This document shows positions 38,453 to 43,702 of a stretch of DNA of 43,702 bases, one piece after another. Position 1 is the stretch's first letter; each line of letters begins with the position of its first letter. The notes below the pieces were generated by a model. It ran no database searches and was not told where the DNA came from. It worked only from the letters and a program-made list of their open reading frames with translations. A program made the translations under genes and the position numbers. This DNA comes from Candidatus Staskawiczbacteria bacterium (GTDB lineage Bacteria; Patescibacteriota; Minisyncoccia; Minisyncoccales; Staskawiczbacteraceae), in NCBI GenBank assembly GCA_023245145.1, contig JAHFKW010000003.1:5857-49558 (forward strand), written 5' to 3'.

Positions 38453-39943
38453 ATGAAAATTAAACATATTTTTAAAAATAAAAAACTAGTGTGGGGTGGA
38501 ATTGCGGTAATAGTCATTATCGGAGCGTATTTTTTGTTTTTTAATAAAAAAGCAGAGCAGGAAACGTTAACCATAACCAAGGGTGATTTTTTGCAACAGG
38601 TGTCGGTTTCCGGAAAAGTGGCTTCAACTGAAAATTTAGATTTATCATTTGAGCAGTCGGGAATTATTCGGGGCGTGTATGTGAAGACGGGGGACAGAGT
38701 TTTGGCGGGAAAGTTTATTGCCACCCAAGATACGGCTCAATTCAATACCCAATACGCACAAATGGAGGCTGGAATTGAATTGCAAAAAGCCAAATTAGCT
38801 CAATTATTGGCCGGTCAAAGTCCGCAAGACTTACAAATTGCCGTGGATAAAGTCATTTTTGCTAAACAAGATTTAGCTAGTTCTTATCAGAGTGCCTTGG
38901 TCACGTTAAACACTTCTTACAACGCTTTATATAATGCTTCCAGCGTGGCACTGTATATTAGAAACACCTATTTTTCCGATGCGCAGGGATTTTTAGTGCA
39001 AAATACCAAAAATATGATTGATGGGTATTTGGCTGATGCTAAAAAAAATGTGGATGAATTTGCCAGTGCTTCCGATAAAGCCATTACCAATGTGTATTTG
39101 GATACCAAGAATACTTACGAAGCACTTAAAGTCATTAGAGATCAGTGTGACCTGGATGTGTATTATTCGCGAGTGACAGCGGTGGACAAAACTTCTTTGG
39201 ACACGCAAAAAATCAATATTAATACAGCGATGACCAATTTGGCGGCCAGTCAGACCACCATTGCTTCGTATAAAGCAGGATTAATTCAGGCGCAAAATAA
39301 TTTGGATTTGGCTAAGGCGCCGGCTCGAGAAACCGACATCGCTGTTTACCGGGCCCAAATTAAGCAGGCCGAGGCTCAGGCAGAGGAAGTGGAAACCCAA
39401 ATTAGAAAACGTCAAATTTTTTCACCAATTGCCGGCGTGATTACGGCAGTGAATGCCAAATTGGGGACGATTATGGGTGGCGGAGAAACGGCAGTGTCGG
39501 TGATTAGTGATGGTCAATTTCAAATTGAAAGCTATGTTCCCGAAATTTATATTTCATTGGTAAAAGTTGATAATGAAGCGGATGTGACACTGGATTCCTA
39601 TGGCGCCGACAAAGTTTTTAAAGCCAAAGTTATTTCTATTGATCCTTCGGAAACAGTTAAAGACGGAGTTTCAACCTATAAAATAACGCTGGAACTTATG
39701 GCTTTGGGCGAGCAGATTAGAAATGGTATGACAGCCAATGTGGTAATTACTACCAATAAAAAAACCGATGTCATTTCCGTGCCACAGGGGATTATTAAAA
39801 ATCAAAATGGTGAAAAGATAGTGCAGGTAAAAAATGGCGACAAGATTGAGGCGAGGAAGGTGATGGTGGGTGAAATTTCTTCAAATGGAAATGCGGAAAT
39901 TGTGAGCGGGCTTTCGGAAGGGGAGGTGGTAATTATTAAATAA
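38453..39943 (+). CDS. HlyD/RND-type efflux adaptor protein
   Basis: 496-residue membrane-fusion (adaptor) subunit of a MacAB-type exporter. One TM at about 14-34 (VWGGIAVIVIIGAYFLFF). Lipoyl/barrel-sandwich halves around VSVSGKVASTENLDLSFEQSGIIRGVYVKTGDRVLAG and KRQIFSPIAGVITAVNAKLGTIMGGGE. A long coiled-coil hairpin sits between (about 90-300). Ends with a beta-barrel and membrane-proximal domain (MTANVVITTNKKTDVISVPQGII). It should pair with the permease and ATPase genes at 40311 and 41566, but an antisense cassette separates it from them. Confidence 0.9.
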   Translation: MKIKHIFKNKKLVWGGIAVIVIIGAYFLFFNKKAEQETLTITKGDFLQQVSVSGKVASTENLDLSFEQSGIIRGVYVKTGDRVLAGKFIATQDTAQFNTQYAQMEAGIELQKAKLAQLLAGQSPQDLQIAVDKVIFAKQDLASSYQSALVTLNTSYNALYNASSVALYIRNTYFSDAQGFLVQNTKNMIDGYLADAKKNVDEFASASDKAITNVYLDTKNTYEALKVIRDQCDLDVYYSRVTAVDKTSLDTQKININTAMTNLAASQTTIASYKAGLIQAQNNLDLAKAPARETDIAVYRAQIKQAEAQAEEVETQIRKRQIFSPIAGVITAVNAKLGTIMGGGETAVSVISDGQFQIESYVPEIYISLVKVDNEADVTLDSYGADKVFKAKVISIDPSETVKDGVSTYKITLELMALGEQIRNGMTANVVITTNKKTDVISVPQGIIKNQNGEKIVQVKNGDKIEARKVMVGEISSNGNAEIVSGLSEGEVVIIK

Positions 39944-39955
39944 TTTTAAAATTGT

Positions 39956-39990
39956 AAAAAAAGCCCGCGACAACAAGTGCGTCGCAGGGC
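39956..39990 (-). terminator. Terminator of the antisense 40005 cassette
   Basis: GCCC/GGGC and GCGAC/GTCGC arms (39963-39971 and 39981-39990) with one bulge; on the minus strand followed by seven T. Lies just after the adaptor gene's stop. Confidence 0.85.
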
Positions 39991-40004
39991 CTGGGCGAGT
40001 TGCA

Positions 40005-40247
40005 TCAGCTGGCGATGGCAACTTTAATGAATTTGTTTATCACGTCAAGTTCGAGAATCGTGATTTTTCTCAAGAGATCGATGGTGAGAGGTACCGATTT
40101 ACCGCTACGAATAACATATACGTGAGCGATAGCAGTTAACAGGCTTTCGTTTGGTAAATCGAATTCCAACGCATCGTATCCTTGAATTTCGATTGCAAGT
40201 CCTCTCGGGCAGATTGTGGCTTGCAAATCCACATCAGCAAGATTCAT
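40005..40247 (-). CDS. Small hypothetical protein in an antisense cassette
   Basis: 80 residues, family not recognised. Begins MNLADVDLQATICPRGLAIEIQG, with ordered-looking strands, and ends with a helical LLRKITILELDVINKFIKVAIAS. Minus-strand AAGGAG lies 10 nt before the ATG. It reads against the export operon from a promoter (40317-40290) that covers the permease start codon. Terminator at 39956-39990. The same architecture as the plus-strand cassettes. Confidence 0.7.
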   Translation of the reverse strand: MNLADVDLQATICPRGLAIEIQGYDALEFDLPNESLLTAIAHVYVIRSGKSVPLTIDLLRKITILELDVINKFIKVAIAS

Positions 40248-40289
40248 CTAGTTTACTCCTTGAGTGAATTGGGTACCAAAGTTTATTAG

Positions 40290-40317
40290 ATACTAACATT
40301 TGTGCATAATATGTCAA
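40290..40317 (-). promoter_or_regulatory. Promoter of the antisense 40005 cassette, overlapping the permease start
   Basis: TTGACA (40317-40312), 16-nt spacer, TAGTAT (40295-40290). The -35 overlaps the permease ATG at 40311. Confidence 0.7.
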
Positions 40318-41564
40318 TAATTTTAAACATCAAAATCGGATATTTTTTGGCTTGGCGGCAGATACGCCGGGCTAACATTTGGACCACTGGCCTGATTGTG
40401 TTTATCATGGTGCTGACTTTTTTGAATTTGGTAGTAGTTTCAGGAATTTTAGTGGGGTTAATTGAGGGCTCTATTGCCGCCCATCACGAGCAATTCACGG
40501 GTGATGTTATTTTATCCAATTTGGATAACAAACAATACATTGAAGGTAGCCCCAATATCATTAGCATTATAAAAAATATTCCCGAAGTGGCATTCGTGAC
40601 ATCGCGTTTTTCCACGGGTGCGGTTTTGGAGGCTAATTACGAAACTAAAAAAGATACGGATAAAGCCAACACTGCCAGCGCGCAATTAATCGGCATTAAT
40701 CCTTCTGCGGAAGATGCGGTGACGGGTTTGGCTAGTCACATGCTGGAAGGGCAGTATTTGGTGCCGACGGATTATGATAAAGTGTTGGTGGGAAGTTTTT
40801 TGCTGGCACAGTATTTGTCGTTTGACAGTCCAGATTTAACTTCGCTTAAAGATGTGTACGTGGGGACAAAAATTAGAATAAAAATCAATGGCATCACGCG
40901 CGAAGTAACAGTGAAGGGCATTTTGAAAAGCAAAGTGGACAACATTAGTCGGGGTCTTTACATGGTGGATTCGCAAGCTAAAGATGTAATTGGTCGCCAG
41001 GACGGCAACGTAGCGCAAATTGCCGTGAAATTAAAACCGGGTGCAGATCCCTTGAAAGTAAAACAAACATTACTGTTGGCGGGAGTTGATAAAAGCGCCA
41101 AAGTTCAAACGTACATTGATGCTCAGCCCAAATTTTTAAAAGATATTATTGCCACCTTTGCCATGTTGGGTAATTTTTTAAGCAGTATTGGCTTGGTGGT
41201 TTCGTCTATTACTATTTTTATTGTGATTTTTATTAACGCTTTAACAAGACGCAAATTTATTGGGATTTTAAAGGGGATTGGGATTAACGGCCAAGCGATT
41301 GAAATCAGTTATATTTTTCAGTCAGTGTTTTATGCTATCAGCGGTAGCGCTATTGGTTTAGTGCTGGTGTATTTGGCGTTGGTGCCGTTGTTTAAATCGC
41401 ATCCGATTGATTTTCCGTTTTCCGATGGCATTTTGGTGGCGCCACTTTCGGGCACATTAATTCGCATGGGACTGTTGATTTTTGCCACCATTGTGGCAGG
41501 TTACATCCCCGCGCGCATGATTGTCAGAAAAAATACGTTGGATAGTATTTTGGGAAGGAACTAA
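40311..41564 (+). CDS. ABC transporter permease (MacB/FtsX-type)
   Basis: 417 residues. One N-terminal TM (about 22-52), a large extracytoplasmic domain (about 55-280), then three C-terminal TM segments (about 283-313, 335-365 and 382-402) with TRRKFIGILKGIGINGQAIEIS between, as in FtsX/MacB-type mechanotransmission permeases. ATG 40311 (MSIILNIKIGYFLAWRQIRR) chosen over the GTG at 40302. Followed 1 nt later by its ATPase. Confidence 0.9.
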   Translation: MSIILNIKIGYFLAWRQIRRANIWTTGLIVFIMVLTFLNLVVVSGILVGLIEGSIAAHHEQFTGDVILSNLDNKQYIEGSPNIISIIKNIPEVAFVTSRFSTGAVLEANYETKKDTDKANTASAQLIGINPSAEDAVTGLASHMLEGQYLVPTDYDKVLVGSFLLAQYLSFDSPDLTSLKDVYVGTKIRIKINGITREVTVKGILKSKVDNISRGLYMVDSQAKDVIGRQDGNVAQIAVKLKPGADPLKVKQTLLLAGVDKSAKVQTYIDAQPKFLKDIIATFAMLGNFLSSIGLVVSSITIFIVIFINALTRRKFIGILKGIGINGQAIEISYIFQSVFYAISGSAIGLVLVYLALVPLFKSHPIDFPFSDGILVAPLSGTLIRMGLLIFATIVAGYIPARMIVRKNTLDSILGRN

Positions 41565-41565
41565 C

Positions 41566-42270
41566 ATGATTGAAACCAAACAATTAACTAAATCATTTAC
41601 GGATGGAGATAAAACCACCCATGTGCTAAAAGGCATTGATTTTAAGGCCGAGCAGGGGGAATTTATTGCCATTATGGGGCGGTCGGGGGCTGGTAAAAGC
41701 ACTTTGCTTTATCAAATGAGTTTATTGGATGATCCAACCAGCGGAGAAATTATTATTGATGGAAAACATGCACACAATATGCAATCGGAAGAAAAAACCG
41801 AGTTTCGGCTGAAAAAATGCGGTTATGTGTTTCAAGATTATGCTTTACTACCGGAATTAACCACTTTGGAAAATGTAGTGTTACCATTGCTGATGTCTGG
41901 CTCTGCCAGATCTGGCGAAGCCAGAGAACACATGGAAAAAGCTGAAGCTTATACACGCGCTAAAAACGCTTTGGCAAAAGTGAAGCTGGCTCATCGGCTG
42001 AATAATTTGCCCAGTCAGCTTTCTGGCGGAGAACAACAGCGTGTTTCTATTGCCCGAGCGATTGCCAACCACCCCATTATTTTATTTGCCGATGAGCCAA
42101 CGGCCAACTTGGATAACGAATCTTCCGCAATTGTGATGGAAATTTTTCAGGAATTGCATAAAGAAGGCCAAACCATTATTATGGTGACTCACGAAGAGCA
42201 ATACGCCAAACTGGCCCAAAAAATTGTCAAAATTGACGATGGAAAAGTTATTTCAAATATCAAAAACTGA
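41566..42270 (+). CDS. ABC transporter ATP-binding protein (MacB/LolD-type)
   Basis: 234 residues. Walker A GRSGAGKST (about 39-47), Q-loop YVFQDYALLPELT, signature LSGGEQQRVSIARA (about 147-160), Walker B ILFADEPTANLD, His switch VTHE. Partner of the permease at 40311 and adaptor at 38453; a tripartite exporter of unknown substrate. Residues 111-120 (SGSARSGEAR) are encoded by a 30-bp palindromic insert just before the helical subdomain. ATG 41566 starts the family motif (MIETKQLTKSF). Confidence 0.93.
   Translation: MIETKQLTKSFTDGDKTTHVLKGIDFKAEQGEFIAIMGRSGAGKSTLLYQMSLLDDPTSGEIIIDGKHAHNMQSEEKTEFRLKKCGYVFQDYALLPELTTLENVVLPLLMSGSARSGEAREHMEKAEAYTRAKNALAKVKLAHRLNNLPSQLSGGEQQRVSIARAIANHPIILFADEPTANLDNESSAIVMEIFQELHKEGQTIIMVTHEEQYAKLAQKIVKIDDGKVISNIKN
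41896..41925. repeat. Coding double-hairpin palindrome in the ABC ATPase
   Basis: TCTGGC-TCT-GCCAGA followed by TCTGGC-GAA-GCCAGA: two adjacent 6-bp hairpins with 3-nt loops. Exactly 30 bp, in frame. Same layout as the ftsK palindrome at 8192-8227 with different arm sequence. Confidence 0.85.
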
Positions 42271-43702
42271 TTATTTGTTGTTTCGCGAGTGCCAAAAAAA
42301 TGCTTGGCTGAAAATCCATAAGCCGGAAGTTTTTTATGCCTCAAAATTATCCGATTTTGAAAAAGCTATTATTGAAACGGGAAATGAGGTGGAATTGGAG
42401 GCGCGAAAGTTATTTCCAGCCGGAATTTTAATTGAAGGTCGGGGCGAAGAAGCGCAAATTGTGACAGAAAATGAATTGTTGCGAAAAACTGCCATAATTT
42501 TTCAGGGAGCATTTGGCAGGGATGGATTTTTTGCGGCGACGGATATTTTAGAATTTAAGCCAGAAACGGGCGAGTATTTTTTGTATGAAGTCAAAGCCAC
42601 CACGGATGTGGATAAAAAATCGCATTATCACGACTTGGCGTTTCAAATTTTATTGCTCTCAAAATTTGGCATAAAAATAAGTAAAGCGTTTGTCATTCAT
42701 TTAAATTCTGAATATATCCGCCAAGGCGACGTTAATATTCATCAGCTTTTTACCACCACCGATGTAACCGAAGAAGTTGAAAGTGTCAAAGAAGAAGTCA
42801 TGTTGCAAATGCAAGATGCCAAAAAGTATTTGCTGTCTGAAAATGAACCCAATGGCCACTGTGATTGCATTTACAAAGGCCGGTCAAATCATTGTGCCAC
42901 GTTTGCTTATTCAAATTCGGATGTGCCTACATACGGCGTACACGATATTTCACGCATTGGTGCCAGCAAAGCCAAGTTACAAGAATTAGTTGATGTAGGA
43001 ATTTTTGAGTTAAAAGACGTGCCGGAAGAAACGATAAAAAAAATGACGCCGGCCCAGCAAAACCAAATTTTCGCGTATGTTAAAAATCATATTTTAATTG
43101 ATAGAAATAATATTCACAAAGAATTGAGCGCGCTGAACTTTCCACTTTACTTTTTAGATTACGAAACCTATCCATCAGCCATTCCGCGCTTTGATGGGTT
43201 TTCACCATATCAGCAAATTCCGTTTCAGTATTCTTTGTATGTGTTAGATTCGCCCGAAGCGGAGCCACGGCATTTTGAATTTTTGTACGCCCAAAATACT
43301 GATCCGAGTTTGGAATTACTAAAGTCTCTTCAAAAAGATATTGGTACTTCGGGAAGTATTATTGTCTGGAATAAAAAGTTTGAGTGTAAAATAAATGAAG
43401 AATTGGCGGTGCGAAATCCAGATTTTAAAGTTTTTATCGAACAAACCAACGCGCGGGTGTATGATTTAATGGAAATTTTTGGTAATCAATATTATGTGCA
43501 CAGGGATTTTAAGGGGAGAATTTCTATTAAAAATGTGTTGCCAGTGCTAGTGCCTGAACTTTCGTATAAAACTTTAGCTATTCAAGAAGGCGGCACGGCC
43601 AGCCAAAAATGGAATGAAGCGGTGACGGTTGCGAGTCGCGAAGAAAAAGAAAAAATTATTACTGATTTAAAAGAATATTGTAAATTGGATACACTTGCCA
43701 TG
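42239..43702 (+). CDS. PD-(D/E)XK nuclease plus DUF2779-type protein (partial at window end)
   Basis: Open for 488 codons to the window edge. ATG 42239 overlaps the ATPase stop by 32 bp. The N-terminal half has a PD-(D/E)XK nuclease signature (TDILEF ... YFLYEVKATT, about residues 101-124), with Cys18 (FRECQKNAW) and CDCIYKGRSNHC (about 203-214), a four-cysteine layout like the iron-sulfur site of Cas4/AddB nucleases. Then YFLDYETYPSAIPRFDGFSPYQQIPFQYSLYV (about 303-333) starts a DEDD-type 3'-5' exonuclease fold, the DUF2779 region. Natural end lies beyond the window. No CRISPR genes in view. Confidence 0.75.
   Translation, partial: MEKLFQISKTDYLLFRECQKNAWLKIHKPEVFYASKLSDFEKAIIETGNEVELEARKLFPAGILIEGRGEEAQIVTENELLRKTAIIFQGAFGRDGFFAATDILEFKPETGEYFLYEVKATTDVDKKSHYHDLAFQILLLSKFGIKISKAFVIHLNSEYIRQGDVNIHQLFTTTDVTEEVESVKEEVMLQMQDAKKYLLSENEPNGHCDCIYKGRSNHCATFAYSNSDVPTYGVHDISRIGASKAKLQELVDVGIFELKDVPEETIKKMTPAQQNQIFAYVKNHILIDRNNIHKELSALNFPLYFLDYETYPSAIPRFDGFSPYQQIPFQYSLYVLDSPEAEPRHFEFLYAQNTDPSLELLKSLQKDIGTSGSIIVWNKKFECKINEELAVRNPDFKVFIEQTNARVYDLMEIFGNQYYVHRDFKGRISIKNVLPVLVPELSYKTLAIQEGGTASQKWNEAVTVASREEKEKIITDLKEYCKLDTLAM

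Overview
The window looks like a chromosomal segment of a Candidate Phyla Radiation (Patescibacteria) bacterium, most likely Parcubacteria-like. I infer this from compact rpoB (1073 aa), rpoC (1205 aa), UvrA (875 aa) and a UvrC (415 aa) without its C-terminal HhH part; from housekeeping genes that mostly lack Shine-Dalgarno sequences; and from a modest-GC, gene-dense layout. There are no rRNA genes. Two tRNA genes are visible: Leu(CAG) on the minus strand and Ser(GGA) on the plus strand.

Layout. 1-7.1 kb: rpoB-rpoC. 7.1-7.5 kb: a small single-gene cassette. 7.5-10.9 kb: ftsK and recA. 10.9-12.1 kb: rpsF-ssb-rpsR (minus). 12.2-14.5 kb: a phosphomannomutase-type gene convergent with trpS. 14.5-15.5 kb: a second cassette and a hicBA toxin-antitoxin pair between direct repeats of the rnj 3' end and the trpS promoter. 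15.5-18.5 kb: RNase J, a nucleotidyltransferase, tRNA-Leu and a cupin glucose-6-phosphate isomerase. 18.5-22.3 kb: a family 5 solute-binding protein with an embedded peptidoglycan-binding-like domain, secG, a small four-TM protein and uvrC. 22.3-27.4 kb: a cassette, uvrA, and groESL under a CIRCE element. 27.4-31.7 kb: a leaderless microprotein, a zinc-ribbon protein, lemA, an unknown gene, a broken htpX 5' end, a PemK/MazF toxin with a probable antisense small RNA, intact htpX and uppP. 31.7-34.0 kb: tRNA-Ser, a sigma-70 factor, a PAS::CD-NTase chimera and a Cap15-like CBASS effector. 34-38.4 kb: accessory genes, several in self-contained cassettes, plus xth. 38.4-42.3 kb: an adaptor/permease/ATPase export system interrupted by an antisense cassette. 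42.2 kb to the end: a partial PD-(D/E)XK plus DUF2779-type nuclease.

Three themes stand out. (1) A CBASS-like pair whose cyclase lost its catalytic core and carries a PAS domain, joined at a DI(L/V)P-like microhomology, next to an intact Cap15-type membrane effector. (2) Two toxin modules (hicBA; pemK plus a putative ~80-nt antisense RNA), each flanked by direct copies of about 83 bp of neighbouring chromosomal sequence, so that the neighbouring gene (rnj, htpX) stays intact. (3) Short palindromic inserts inside housekeeping coding regions (recA, ftsK twice, rpsF, rnj, uvrC, an ABC ATPase), reminiscent of Rickettsia palindromic elements. In addition, at least seven small genes sit singly between housekeeping genes, each with its own promoter and/or strong Shine-Dalgarno and a factor-independent terminator. 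This is unlike the SD-poor host genes and suggests a shared route of acquisition.
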